The notes: generated by a model not told the origin, from the sequence alone. A stretch of DNA of 64,000 bases from Mesorhizobium jarvisii (GCF_003601985.1 NZ_QZXA01000010.1:278972-342971), one strand, 5' to 3'. Numbered from the stretch's first letter, positions 23,857 to 32,280 are shown. Numbers and translations: made by a program.

Positions 23857-24258
23857 TTACTTCTTCTTCTCGCCGGGCTCGACAGGCAGTCCGGCCGCCT
23901 TCCAGGCGGTGTAGCCGCCAAGGATATGCTTGACGGGCCCAAGCCCCATATCCTGAGCCGTCTTGGTGGCGAGCGCCGAACGCCAGCCGCCGGCGCAGAA
24001 GAACACAAAGCTCTTGCCCGAGGCGAAGAACGGCTTGTGATAGGGACTTTCGGGATCGATCCAGAATTCCAGCATGCCGCGTGTGACATGTTTGGCGCCG
24101 GGAATCCTGCCGTCGCGTTCGACCTCGCGCGGGTCGCGCAGGTCGACAAAGATGGTGCCTTCGTCCTCGAGCAGTCCCGCGGCTTCCTCAGGCGAAACCA
24201 CTTCGATCTCGGCGTTGGCTTCGTCCAGCAGTTCGCGATAACCCTTTTTCACTATCAT
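23857..24258 (-). CDS. Rhodanese-like domain protein
   Basis: A 133-residue single rhodanese domain. EEAAGLLEDEGTIFVDLRDPREVERDGRIPGAKHVTRG is the conserved CH2A-type N-terminal half; the active-site loop is CAGGWRSA with C88, and GYTAWKAAGLPVE is the usual last helix region. It should carry a persulfide on the cysteine for sulfur transfer or act as a regulatory domain. The ATG at 24258 follows a GGGAGGG ribosome-binding site; the longer ORF to 24315 is not needed. It is 53 bases downstream of the tetR gene and may be on its transcript. Confidence 0.88.
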   Translation of the reverse strand: MIVKKGYRELLDEANAEIEVVSPEEAAGLLEDEGTIFVDLRDPREVERDGRIPGAKHVTRGMLEFWIDPESPYHKPFFASGKSFVFFCAGGWRSALATKTAQDMGLGPVKHILGGYTAWKAAGLPVEPGEKKK

Positions 24259-24311
24259 CCCTCCCGGCCTTGCTGGCAGGTCGGAATTTCGAGCACAACA
24301 GCCTGCGTTTG

Positions 24312-24926
24312 TCACGCTCTGTCGGGGCCTGCCAATACCTGCCAGGCAGCCATCGCGCCAGTGACGGTCGCCATCAGCGCGGTGCGTGACGCGCCGTCGC
24401 GCGCCTGGATGGACATGCCGTGCTGGACCGTGGCGTAGAAGGTCGCCACGGCATCGCAGTCGAAATCGGCAGGCAATTCGCCCTCGGCCACACCGCGCTC
24501 CAGGCGCTTGCGCAGGGCCGCAAGATTTTCGGCGCGGCGGCGGCGCAAATCCGTGCAGATGGCACCGCTGCTTGAATCCTCATGCAGTGCGCCCAGCGCA
24601 ATCAGGCACCCCTGCGGGCGATCGGTCTGCGAATAGGCCTTGGCTGTCTGGCGCAGGAAGTTCTCGATCGCTTGGCATGCGGTCGGTGCCTCGTCCAAGG
24701 CGGCCCAGATCTCGGTTCCTTCGGCTTGCGTGTAGTATTCGGTCGCTTCGAGGAACAGCGCCTCCTTGCTGCCGAAGGCCGCATAGAGGCTGGGCGAATT
24801 GATACCCATTGCCGCGGTCAGCTCGGCGATCGACGTACCCTCATAGCCCTTGGCCCAAAACAGCTCCATCGCGCGCCGCAGGGCGGCCGTTCGATCGAAG
24901 GTGCGGGGACGGCCTCTTTCCGACAT
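24312..24926 (-). CDS. TetR/AcrR family transcriptional regulator
   Basis: A 204-residue repressor. The N-terminal domain RGRPRTFDRTAALRRAMELFWAKGYEGTSIAELTAAMGINSPSLYAAFGSKEALF contains the standard TetR helix-turn-helix (about residues 25-48). The C-terminal ligand domain includes GCLIALGALHEDSS, characteristic of a subgroup that controls oxidoreductases. Start ATG 24926, with AAAAGAAG upstream; the longer ORF to 24992 runs across the operator. It is divergent from a short-chain dehydrogenase whose start region contains a 26-bp palindrome, the expected TetR target. Confidence 0.93.
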   Translation of the reverse strand: MSERGRPRTFDRTAALRRAMELFWAKGYEGTSIAELTAAMGINSPSLYAAFGSKEALFLEATEYYTQAEGTEIWAALDEAPTACQAIENFLRQTAKAYSQTDRPQGCLIALGALHEDSSSGAICTDLRRRRAENLAALRKRLERGVAEGELPADFDCDAVATFYATVQHGMSIQARDGASRTALMATVTGAMAAWQVLAGPDRA

Positions 24927-24943
24927 GTTCTTCTTTTCTGTGT

Positions 24944-25016
24944 TGATCGATACATAAATGAGTTGACGCGGTCGAGCAAGGCTGCCAGACATTTATGTAT
25001 CAATCGATACATAAAT
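24944..25016. promoter_or_regulatory. TetR operator (26-bp palindrome plus half-site)
   Basis: A perfect palindrome, ATTTATGTATC (24991-25001), AATC spacer, GATACATAAAT (25006-25016), ends 10 bases before the dehydrogenase start. A second, half-matching copy, GATCGATACATAAATG, lies at 24944-24959 close to the tetR start. The 11-base arms fit TetR dimers. An ATG inside the palindrome (25015) is in frame with the dehydrogenase but has no ribosome-binding site. Confidence 0.85.
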
Positions 25017-25026
25017 GGAGAAACTA

Positions 25027-25773
25027 ATGTCTTCCAGCAATTTGAACGGCAAGGCGGCACTCGTCACCGGCGGCAGCCGCGGCATTGGGGCGGCGATTGC
25101 GCGAAGGCTCGCGGCCGATGGAGCCAAAGTCGCGCTGACCTATGTGCATGGCGAGGAACAGGCCCGCGCGGTCGTTGCCGAGATCGAGGCCAAGGGCGGC
25201 CGCGCCATCGCCATCAAGGCGGACAATCGTGATGCCGTGGCGATAGACAGGGCCGTCGATGAGACCGTTGGCGCCTTCGGCCGGCTCGACATATTGGTCA
25301 ACAGCGCCGGCATCTGGCGCGTGGCCCCCATCGACACATTGTCGTTAGCCGACTTCGACGAGACCATGTCGGTTAATCTCAGAGCCCCGTTCATCGCCTC
25401 GAAAGCGGCGGCGGCGCATATGGGCGAGGGCGGCCGGATCATCTCGATCGGCAGCAATCTCGCCGAACGCGTCACCGACACCAACCTCGGCGCCTACTCC
25501 GCCAGCAAGGCAGCGCTGGTCGGCTTGACCAAGGCGCTCGCACGCGACCTCGGTCCGCGCGGCATCACAGCCAATGTCGTCCATCCCGGTTCGACCGACA
25601 CCGACATGAACCCGGCGGATGGACCGCATGCCGAGCATCAGCGCCAGAAGATGGCGACGCCGCGATTCGGCAAGGCCGATGACATCGCGGGCATGGTTGC
25701 CTGGCTTGCCGGTCCGGAAGGACGTTTCGTCACCGGCGCCGCATTGACCATCGATGGTGGCGCCAACGCCTGA
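25027..25773 (+). CDS. Short-chain dehydrogenase/reductase (SDR)
   Basis: A 248-residue classical SDR. The NAD(P)-binding TGGSRGIG motif is at about residues 14-21, the NSAGIW segment (NNAG equivalent) near residue 92, and the catalytic Tyr-Lys pair in YSASK (Y157, K161) with the serine in SIGSN. It resembles 3-oxoacyl-ACP reductase-like SDRs and sugar/xenobiotic reductases, but the substrate is unknown. Start at 25027, behind GGAGA; the upstream ATG at 25015 lies in the operator. The gene is controlled by the divergent tetR, a layout typical of electrophile- or aldehyde-response cassettes. Confidence 0.92.
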   Translation: MSSSNLNGKAALVTGGSRGIGAAIARRLAADGAKVALTYVHGEEQARAVVAEIEAKGGRAIAIKADNRDAVAIDRAVDETVGAFGRLDILVNSAGIWRVAPIDTLSLADFDETMSVNLRAPFIASKAAAAHMGEGGRIISIGSNLAERVTDTNLGAYSASKAALVGLTKALARDLGPRGITANVVHPGSTDTDMNPADGPHAEHQRQKMATPRFGKADDIAGMVAWLAGPEGRFVTGAALTIDGGANA

Positions 25774-25982
25774 ATTTGGGGAGCTCTGCAGGCTGGAGCG
25801 AAGCACCCGCGCTCCAGCCGTCACGATCTTGTGAAACCGTTCTGCAACAGGCTTTCCAAAATTTATGAAAGCTTAACGAAATCGGTATGAATCGGTATAG
25901 TCGCGCCTTACATCCGCCATGCGGTGAGCGAGACGGTCTAGCGTGCGGAACGGGAACCGGTTGCGACCGGAGCGGGTGATCT

Positions 25983-27869
25983 ATGAAATTCCTCGGTAAC
26001 AAAGCAACCGCGATGCCGCTTGTGGCGATCGCGGCAACGCTCGCCCTGGGCGCGCCTCAGGCAGGCGCCCAGGGGCTCTTCGACATGCTGTTCGGCGGCG
26101 GCATCAGGCATGAGCCGCAGGGCGAATTTCCGCCTCCGCCAAAGCACAAACCCAAAGCCCCGGCCGGCAGCGGTGGCGGTGGCGGCGCAAAGATCAGCAG
26201 CCCGTCCTATTACACCTACAAGGCTGACAAGCTTGTTCGCGTCGACTTCTCGACGCTGTCCGCCGCGCCGCAGCCGGCGACGGCGCAGGACGCGGCCTTC
26301 GTTCCGTCGGCCACCGGGGCTGCGTTCCACGATGCCATTGCCAGCCTCAGTGACTACGAACTCTATGCCGAGCCCGATATCGCCAAGGCGTTGATCGCCT
26401 ACTACTCGGCCAATCCGGACTTCATCTGGGTGAACGGAACAAGCCCCAACAACCGCGCCCAGGATGCGGTGCGGGTGCTTGGCGAGGCCGCGAGCTACGG
26501 GCTGACGCCCGCCGACTACACCGTCGATGTGCCGGCCACGACTTCGGCCTCAACGGATGACGCAGCCAAGCTCAAGGAACTCGTGCGCTTCGAGATGGCG
26601 CTGTCGGCACGCGTCTTGCGCTACGCCCATGACGCCCAGAACGGCCGTGTCGAGCCCAACCGGATGACCGGCTACTATGATTTCCCAGCCAAGCCGCTCG
26701 ACATGGTCGGCGTGCTGAAGACGCTGGCGCATACGCAGGAAGTGCGCACCTATCTCGAATCGCGGCATCCGCAGAATGCGGAATATCAGGCGCTGCGCGT
26801 CGAACTGGAGGCCCTGCAGGCCAGTGCGGAAAATGAGATCGTCGTCGATCCAAAGCTGCTGCTTAAGCCCGGCGAGACCAGCCCCGAGCTGCCAAAACTG
26901 CTGTCGCTGATCGCGCGCAATCTCGATGACAATATGGGCGGCACCTATGGCGAGCTGCTGTCGCGGCTGGCGACCAGCGAGGTCTATGTCCCCGAGCTGG
27001 TACCGCTGATCAAGGCGGTGCAGGTGAAGGAAGGCATGAAGGGCGACGGCGTCATCGGTCCGCGCACTGTCGCCTTGCTGGCCGGCACGTCGAAGGCCGA
27101 CAGGCTGCTCAAGGTGCAGGTGGCGCTTGAGGAGCTGCGCTGGCTGCCTTCCGATCTCGGCAGCCCGCGTGTCTTCATCAACCAGCCGGCGTTCACCGCG
27201 AGCTATATCGACAATGGCGAGGAGAAGCTGAAGACGCGCGTCGTCGTCGGCCGGGTGACCAACCAGACGGCTTTCTTCTACGACCAGATCAAGCAGGTCG
27301 ACTTCCATCCCTATTGGGGCGTGCCGCAATCGATCATCGTCAATGAGATGCTGCCCAGATTGCGCAGCGATCCCGGCTACCTCGATCGGGCCGGCTACGA
27401 GGTGACGGATTCGCGCGGCAAGCGCATTCCCTCGTCGGCGGTCAATTGGGGCGCTTATGGCGCCAACATTCCCTACAGCGTGCGCCAGCAGCCGAGCGAG
27501 GCCAATGCGCTGGGCGAGCTGAAGATCCTGTTCCCCAACAAGCATGCGATATACATGCACGACACGCCGCAGAAATCGTTCTTCAAGCAGGATATGCGCG
27601 CGCTCAGCCACGGCTGCGTGCGCCTGCAGGATCCGCGCGGCATGGCGGCGGCGGTGCTCGGCACCTCGGTCGACTATGTCGCCGAGAAGCTCAAGCACGG
27701 ACATTCGACCGAGGATGTGACGCGCAAGATTCCAGTCTATGTCGCCTATTTCACCGCATGGCCCGACATGTCCGGCAAGGTCGAGTATTTCAGCGATGTC
27801 TACGACCGCGATTCGCGGCTGAAGCAGGCGCTGGATGCCACGGAAGCAGTTCGCTCGCCGTCGAGCTGA
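25983..27869 (+). CDS. L,D-transpeptidase (YcbB/LdtD-like) for peptidoglycan cross-linking
   Basis: A 628-residue exported protein. Signal peptide at 1-30 (ending AGAQG), then a proline/glycine/lysine-rich linker, a domain with DFIWVNGTSPNNRAQDAVRVLGEAASYGLTPADY (LdtD scaffold), a peptidoglycan-binding-like segment (VKEGMKGDGVIGPRTVALL), and the YkuD catalytic domain. The active site is SHGCVRLQDP with H543 and C545 (about residues 542-551). It should form 3-3 or protein-linked crosslinks in murein, important in Rhizobiales with polar growth. No partner gene is adjacent. The gene begins after a 200-base gap with AT-rich promoter-like sequence. Confidence 0.92.
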   Translation: MKFLGNKATAMPLVAIAATLALGAPQAGAQGLFDMLFGGGIRHEPQGEFPPPPKHKPKAPAGSGGGGGAKISSPSYYTYKADKLVRVDFSTLSAAPQPATAQDAAFVPSATGAAFHDAIASLSDYELYAEPDIAKALIAYYSANPDFIWVNGTSPNNRAQDAVRVLGEAASYGLTPADYTVDVPATTSASTDDAAKLKELVRFEMALSARVLRYAHDAQNGRVEPNRMTGYYDFPAKPLDMVGVLKTLAHTQEVRTYLESRHPQNAEYQALRVELEALQASAENEIVVDPKLLLKPGETSPELPKLLSLIARNLDDNMGGTYGELLSRLATSEVYVPELVPLIKAVQVKEGMKGDGVIGPRTVALLAGTSKADRLLKVQVALEELRWLPSDLGSPRVFINQPAFTASYIDNGEEKLKTRVVVGRVTNQTAFFYDQIKQVDFHPYWGVPQSIIVNEMLPRLRSDPGYLDRAGYEVTDSRGKRIPSSAVNWGAYGANIPYSVRQQPSEANALGELKILFPNKHAIYMHDTPQKSFFKQDMRALSHGCVRLQDPRGMAAAVLGTSVDYVAEKLKHGHSTEDVTRKIPVYVAYFTAWPDMSGKVEYFSDVYDRDSRLKQALDATEAVRSPSS

Positions 27870-27873
27870 TCGG

Positions 27874-28356
27874 TTAGATTTGCGACAACGGGCGGCGGAA
27901 ACCCGCCTCCCGCCCGGCGATCAGCCAGTAGATCAATCCGGCGACGAGGCCGGCGGCGGCGATGATGCCGATATCGGCCCATCGCTCCGGGTCTATGTCT
28001 TCCGCCGAGCTCGGCCAGATGAGGAAGAAGCCGCCGGCGGCGGCGGCGGCGCCGAAGACCATGTGCATCAGGGCATTGCGCAGCGAGAAGAACTCGGCGA
28101 TCAGCGCGAAGATCAGCGTCTGCAGCCCCGTCACGACGATCGTCAGGAAGTAGACGAACATGCCGAGCGGCGGCACCGCCAGGACGGCGATCGGGCTGAC
28201 GCCCATGACGTCGAAATAGGCCGGCGCGTTGGGCAGGGAAATGAGCGCGGCGTAGATCGCCGCCACAGCGACCAGGCCGATCAGTACCGCGACCAGATAG
28301 CCGGCCAGCATCATCAGGATGCGCTTCATCACATGCTTCGCCGTCGCCATGCCCAT
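27874..28356 (-). CDS. Small integral membrane protein, unknown function
   Basis: A 160-residue protein with four predicted membrane helices (about 12-35, 53-75, 80-105 and 128-148), a short N-terminal basic segment (AKHVMKR) and a cytoplasmic C-terminal tail rich in arginine. An ATG at 28350, two codons downstream, is also possible. No conserved catalytic motif is visible and the family is not recognised. It converges on the L,D-transpeptidase gene with only four bases between stops, so the two do not share a transcript. Confidence 0.65.
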   Translation of the reverse strand: MGMATAKHVMKRILMMLAGYLVAVLIGLVAVAAIYAALISLPNAPAYFDVMGVSPIAVLAVPPLGMFVYFLTIVVTGLQTLIFALIAEFFSLRNALMHMVFGAAAAAGGFFLIWPSSAEDIDPERWADIGIIAAAGLVAGLIYWLIAGREAGFRRPLSQI

Positions 28357-28467
28357 CCCCCATGCGGCGGAGTCAACCGTTGCAATCAGCCATCAAAGAC
28401 GATCCAGCGCAAGGGCAGGCAACGAGCGGGCGGCTTTGGCGGGCTCGCGAACATGAAGCGGAGCCGA

Positions 28468-29208
28468 TCAGGCGCCGCCACACAGATGCTCGGAGTCCGG
28501 CAAGGCCCACGAGCCTTTCGCAACCAGATCGATCGAATAATAGACCCGGCCACGGTCGTCGCCCTTCGGACAATCCCTGGGAATCGCAATCAGGCACATC
28601 ATGACGGGTTCGCCGACCTTGGAGGCGGCAAGGCCCGGTTCGCGATCATAGGAGACGGCCCCACCGCCATTGGTGAAGGTGGCTGCGCTGCCGGCGTCGG
28701 GCGAGGCGGTTTCGAGCGGATCGTCGCCAAGCCGCGCGGTCAGCGTCTTGATATGCGTGGACGCGCATTGCCCGACGGCCGAGGGCAGGGGCTGATCGTT
28801 GTTGCCGGGATTGCGCGCGGCGGTATCCAGAGCCTTCTTGCCGATCAGGGCTATGTTGTAGTCCTGTACCCATGACGGCGCATTGCCATAGGTCTGCAAG
28901 GCGTTGTTCAGCGCGCTGACGATGCAGGCGGTATCGCTCTTGCAGGCGTTCCGGTCGGCGATCAGCCCGCGGGCGATCTTGCGCTTGTCGCCGCCGAAGG
29001 CCGGCTCGAACCCCTTGTAGGCCTTGGCGACCAGCAGATCGATGGCCGACAGCTGAGGATCGGCGCAGATCGCCTTCTCCGCCGGCAGGCTCGCCTTGGC
29101 GCAGTCGAAGGACGGCCCGTCCGCTCGCGACGAAGTCGCCGCAAGCATGCCGCCAGCCAGGACGATGGCTAAGACGAGCAAGAGATCGGTTCGAACGGAA
29201 AATCGCAT
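28468..29208 (-). CDS. Exported protein with LprI-like (DUF1311-type) N-terminal domain
   Basis: A 246-residue exported protein with a signal peptide (about 1-29). The mature N-terminus SFDCAKASLPAEKAICADPQLSAIDLLVAKAYK is the lysozyme-inhibitor LprI-type motif with the paired cysteines of this domain (C at the start and in ICADP); a further CKSDTACIVSAL segment adds two cysteines. The second half (from about residue 130) contains two more cysteines and an unknown beta-rich domain. LprI-type domains bind lysozyme in other bacteria, but function here is inference. The ATG at 29208 has GGGGTAG as ribosome-binding site. Confidence 0.78.
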   Translation of the reverse strand: MRFSVRTDLLLVLAIVLAGGMLAATSSRADGPSFDCAKASLPAEKAICADPQLSAIDLLVAKAYKGFEPAFGGDKRKIARGLIADRNACKSDTACIVSALNNALQTYGNAPSWVQDYNIALIGKKALDTAARNPGNNDQPLPSAVGQCASTHIKTLTARLGDDPLETASPDAGSAATFTNGGGAVSYDREPGLAASKVGEPVMMCLIAIPRDCPKGDDRGRVYYSIDLVAKGSWALPDSEHLCGGA

Positions 29209-29355
29209 GACTACCCCAAGCCAACAGGCGCTGCCCGCGCCTGGCGTGCATATCACACGCCAAGGATGGACAATTTGCGGCAATCGGATTGGCCGTCCAG
29301 GTGCACGGAGAAAATGGGCAGACCCGTCGAAATGGAGAGTCTCTGCTGGCAGCTC

Positions 29356-29613
29356 TTACTTAGGCTCGGCCGTCACTGGATCGTAGGTGATTTCGACCTT
29401 CGCCTTGTCCGACGTGTAATAAGTGACGGTATAGGCGCCATTGTCCCAGTCGACCTCTTTCACATAGCGAAAGCCGTCGCGCTGCTCGACCTTGGCGAGT
29501 ATCTCCGACAGCTTCTTGGCGTTGGGCGGCGGCAGCGGCTTGTCATCCGCGGCCAGAGCAGGACCGGCGGCGAGAAGAACGGCGATGCTGGTCGCTACGA
29601 GAAATCTGGACAT
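29356..29613 (-). CDS. Exported PepSY-domain small protein
   Basis: An 85-residue protein with a signal peptide (1-22, ending PALA) and a mature domain of about 60 residues matching PepSY: KLSEILAKVEQRDGFRYVKEVDWDNGAYTVTYY, followed by KVEITYDPVTAEP. The pattern of a helix followed by three strands is typical. PepSY proteins often inhibit proteases or sense the envelope. The gene is monocistronic here, 146 bases upstream of the LprI-like gene on the same strand, and lies next to tRNA-Val. Confidence 0.82.
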   Translation of the reverse strand: MSRFLVATSIAVLLAAGPALAADDKPLPPPNAKKLSEILAKVEQRDGFRYVKEVDWDNGAYTVTYYTSDKAKVEITYDPVTAEPK

Positions 29614-29771
29614 GGTTTTCCCTCAAGTTTCGACGCAAGGAAACGAGCTGGCGTGGCGGTTGGTTCCAGATGGACGCCATGCGTGCCCGGCCATGTCCGC
29701 GCAAGCTGCAATTCGCCGCGCCGCTGCCAACAGAATGTCGACGGGCTAAGGCTGGAAAACCATTTGGAAAA

Positions 29772-29846
29772 TGGTGGGCGATGCAGGGATTGAACCTGCG
29801 ACCCCACCCGTGTGAAGGGTGTGCTCTCCCGCTGAGCTAATCGCCC
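29772..29846 (-). tRNA. tRNA-Val (anticodon CAC)
   Basis: Read from the minus strand: acceptor GGGCGAT pairs with ATCGCCC, D-stem region AGCTCAGCGGGAGAGCA, anticodon stem CACCC/GGGTG around loop TTCACAC (anticodon CAC, reading GTG), T-arm GCAGGTTCAATCCCTGC, discriminator A, and an encoded CCA at 29772-29774. All stems pair. It lies between the PepSY gene and gph. As tRNA genes are integration sites it was checked for neighbouring integrase genes; none is present. Confidence 0.97.
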
Positions 29847-29984
29847 GCTCGTTGCCCGAAGGCCAAGCGAGCCGCGATATAAGGGAGGCCGGCCGGTTAA
29901 GTCAAGGCGGTGTTAGGCGTTCTTTCAGAGATCGGATTCCGCGCCTTTCGGGGCCGTGCCGACTGTATTCTCGCTGCTGTCCGT

Positions 29985-30668
29985 TCAGTGTCCCGCGGCG
30001 CGGATCAGCCGCTCCGCCAGATCCACGGTCAGGGCATCGAAATGCGAGATCACCGCCGAGGGCTCGAATTCGCGGACATGCCGGTCGGTGTAGCCGAAAT
30101 CGACGGCCACCACCGGAATGCCGGCGGCCTTGGCGGTGTCGATGTCGGTTTGCGAATCGCCGACCATCAGAGCGCGGTGCGGATCGCCACCGGCCAGCCG
30201 GATGGTTTCGGTCAGGTGGCGTGGATCGGGCTTGCGGAACGCGAACGTGTCCTGGCCGGCGATGGCCGCGAAATGCCTGGTCAGGCCGAGTGCTTCGATC
30301 AGCGCCAGCGAATTGGCCTCGTATTTGTTGGTGCAGATGGCCAGGAGATAGCCAGCCTTCTCGAAGCGCGCGATCGCCTCGATGACACCGGGGTAGGGGC
30401 GCGATTTGCCGGGGATGTTGTCGGTGTAGTGATCGAGGAACAGTTTGAGCAGCCGGTCATGCTCGGCGACGTCGAGCGAGCGCTGCTGGGCGGCGTGCGC
30501 CCGCTCTATCATCACGCGGCCGCCATGGCCGACGAAGCGCCTGAAGCCGGCCTCGTCGACGGCCGTGAGTTCGCTGGCGGCCAGGCTGTGGTTCAGGCTG
30601 TCGAGCAGGTCCGGCGCCGTGTCAACCAGCGTTCCGTCCAGGTCGAACACGATGATCGGGCGACTCAT
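29985..30668 (-). CDS. gph: Phosphoglycolate phosphatase (HAD superfamily)
   Basis: A 227-residue HAD hydrolase. The four motifs are present: I, VFDLDGTLVDT (residues 7-17, nucleophile D9); II, CTNK; III, the lysine in FRKPDP; IV, MVGDSQTDIDTA. The cap domain is the helical type of phosphoglycolate phosphatases. It dephosphorylates 2-phosphoglycolate formed by oxygenation or DNA repair. Start: ATG 30668 after AGGATGGATC. The much longer in-frame extension toward 31574 is spurious because it reads through the antisense of rpiA. It is divergent from rpiA, a common pairing in Rhizobiales. Confidence 0.92.
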   Translation of the reverse strand: MSRPIIVFDLDGTLVDTAPDLLDSLNHSLAASELTAVDEAGFRRFVGHGGRVMIERAHAAQQRSLDVAEHDRLLKLFLDHYTDNIPGKSRPYPGVIEAIARFEKAGYLLAICTNKYEANSLALIEALGLTRHFAAIAGQDTFAFRKPDPRHLTETIRLAGGDPHRALMVGDSQTDIDTAKAAGIPVVAVDFGYTDRHVREFEPSAVISHFDALTVDLAERLIRAAGH

Positions 30669-30750
30669 GATCCATCCTGCGCAGGTTTCTACATCCGGAG
30701 GCGATAGCGGCTGCGGCGCGTCAAGGCAAGCAGAGCGGTGGATAGGTGCC

Positions 30751-30807
30751 CAAAGGCTTTGACCACGGTCAAAGGCTTTGACCACGGGCAAAAGCTTTGA
30801 CCCGGCC
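30751..30807. repeat. Three 19-bp direct repeats upstream of rpiA
   Basis: Three consecutive head-to-tail copies: CAAAGGCTTTGACCACGGT (30751-30769), CAAAGGCTTTGACCACGGG (30770-30788) and a degenerate CAAAAGCTTTGACCCGGCC (30789-30807). Each contains the palindromic AAAGGCTTT or AAAAGCTTT core. The block lies 52 bases before the rpiA start and 82 bases before the gph start, so it may be a regulator-binding array or simply a slippage-made tandem duplication. Confidence 0.85.
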
Positions 30808-30858
30808 GGCAAAAATGCTAGGAGCCCCGAACACTCGGGTTTCTGGGCAGCAAGCGGC

Positions 30859-31590
30859 ATGGATGCAAGACAGTTGAAGGTCGAGGCCGCGCGGGCCGCC
30901 CTTGCCCATGTCAGCGACGGCATGCGGCTCGGCATCGGCACCGGCACCACGGCGGAAGAGTTCGTGCGGCTGCTCGCCGACAAGGTCGCCACCGGCATGA
31001 CGGTCATCGGCGTGCCGACGTCGGAGCGCACCGCAGCACTTTGCCGCGAGCTTGGCGTGCCGCTGTCGACATTGGAGGAAACCCCCGAGCTCGATCTCAC
31101 CGTCGACGGCGCCGACGAGGTCGACCCGGAACTGACCTTGATCAAGGGCGGCGGCGGCGCACTGCTGCGCGAGAAGATCGTTGCGGCGGCGTCGCAGCGC
31201 ATGATCGTCATCGCCGACCGGTCGAAGATGGTCCAGACGCTCGGCCGTTTTCCGCTGCCGATCGAAGTCAACCAGTTCGGCCTGCGCGCCACCGAGATCG
31301 CCGTAGCCAAGGCGGCTGCGGAGCTCGGCCTTTCCGGTCCGATTACATTGAGGATGACGGGAGGCCAGGCTTTTGTTACAGACGGCGGCCATTTTATCCT
31401 CGATGCATCTTTTGGCCGCATTCCGGATACAAGAGCGCTTTCGAATGCTCTCCACGCCATTCCGGGCGTGGTCGAGCATGGTCTTTTCATCGGGCTGGCG
31501 TCAGCGGCCATCATCGCCGGCGGCGACGGTATCCAAACCGTCCATGCCGCCCGAAAACCAGGGAGTTCTACCAACCATGATGTTGCATAA
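30859..31590 (+). CDS. rpiA: Ribose-5-phosphate isomerase A
   Basis: A 243-residue enzyme interconverting ribose-5-phosphate and ribulose-5-phosphate in the pentose phosphate pathway. Conserved segments are GIGTGTTAEEF (the phosphate/ligand loop), VPTSERTAALC, the catalytic DLTVDGADEVDP with aspartate and the acid/base GGGGALLREK motif with E and K. The ATG at 30859 gives a typical start (MDARQLKVEAARAAL). It ends by overlapping the start of the DUF2059 gene by 14 bases, so the pair is probably translationally coupled. Divergent gph lies upstream, and three 19-bp direct repeats lie between. Confidence 0.97.
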   Translation: MDARQLKVEAARAALAHVSDGMRLGIGTGTTAEEFVRLLADKVATGMTVIGVPTSERTAALCRELGVPLSTLEETPELDLTVDGADEVDPELTLIKGGGGALLREKIVAAASQRMIVIADRSKMVQTLGRFPLPIEVNQFGLRATEIAVAKAAAELGLSGPITLRMTGGQAFVTDGGHFILDASFGRIPDTRALSNALHAIPGVVEHGLFIGLASAAIIAGGDGIQTVHAARKPGSSTNHDVA

Positions 31591-32215
31591 CCGGGTTCGC
31601 GGCCTTTGCGTCGTTCTGGCGGCTTCGGCCGTTTTCGCCTTGTCGTCGCCGGCGTTCTCGCAGGACGTTACCGAATCGCACCTCAAGGCGGCCCGAGCGG
31701 CGGTCGCGGCGATCCATGCGACCGACCCGTTCGACAATATCCTGCCGCAGGCGGCGGCCGCGCTCGAATCGCAGCTCATCCAGAAGAACCCGGACATGCA
31801 GGAGCTGATCGGCAAGACGATCAACGAGAAGGCGCTGGCGCTGGCCTCGCGCCGCGCCGATCTCGAGAAGGAAGCGGCCCTTGCCTATGCGAAGGTGTTT
31901 TCCGAAAAGGAACTCAACGATATCGCGGCCTTCTACAACTCCGACTCCGGCAAGAAGCTGCTCGACAGCGGCCCGACCGTGACGCGTGATTTGGTCAAGG
32001 CAGCCGACATCTGGCAGAACGGCCTTGGCCGTGACCTCGCCCAGCAGGTCGGCGAAACGCTGGCAGCGGCCGCCAAGGCAAAGGCCAAGGCCGCGCCCGC
32101 GCCCGCCGATGGTGCCGCTCCGGCCGGCAATGCGGCTCCGGCGGATGGCGCCGCGCCCGCAGACGGTTCAGCACCGGCCGACGGTTCGGCTCCCGCCGAC
32201 GGCACGCAGAACTGA
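31577..32215 (+). CDS. Exported DUF2059-domain protein with C-terminal Ala/Pro repeat tail
   Basis: A 212-residue exported protein with a signal peptide (about 1-28, ending AFSQ). The DUF2059 domain (about residues 80-165) includes KALALASRRADLEKEAALAYAKVFSEKELNDIAAFYNSDSGKKLL, a typical helical segment with the AFYxSxxGKK motif. After an alanine/lysine run the tail repeats PADGAAPAGNAAPADGSAPADG units of low complexity, five or six copies. DUF2059 proteins are periplasmic and of unknown function. It overlaps rpiA by 14 bases. A hairpin terminator follows. Confidence 0.85.
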   Translation: MMLHNRVRGLCVVLAASAVFALSSPAFSQDVTESHLKAARAAVAAIHATDPFDNILPQAAAALESQLIQKNPDMQELIGKTINEKALALASRRADLEKEAALAYAKVFSEKELNDIAAFYNSDSGKKLLDSGPTVTRDLVKAADIWQNGLGRDLAQQVGETLAAAAKAKAKAAPAPADGAAPAGNAAPADGAAPADGSAPADGSAPADGTQN

Positions 32216-32252
32216 TCCTGCGTTTTCAAATGCGGCCTTGCGGCCATCTGTG

Positions 32253-32280
32253 AAGCCCGGCTTGTCCGGGCTTTTCTTTT
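32253..32280 (+). terminator. Rho-independent terminator after the rpiA/DUF2059 operon
   Basis: AAGCCCGG (32253-32260), loop CTTGT, CCGGGCTT (32266-32273), followed by TTCTTTT. This GC stem plus T-run terminates the rpiA-DUF2059 transcript 38 bases after the stop; gor begins 56 bases further on. Confidence 0.85.

Noticed and set aside
29772..29846. tRNA-Val as an integration site
   Set aside because: No integrase gene, direct repeat of the tRNA end or orphan block adjoins it in the window.
30751..30807. Direct repeats as a CRISPR array
   Set aside because: Only three units, contiguous without spacers, and no cas genes nearby.
30669..31574. Long minus-strand extension upstream of gph
   Set aside because: It is the antisense of rpiA, has serine/arginine-rich composition, and the HAD domain starts exactly at 30668 with a ribosome-binding site.
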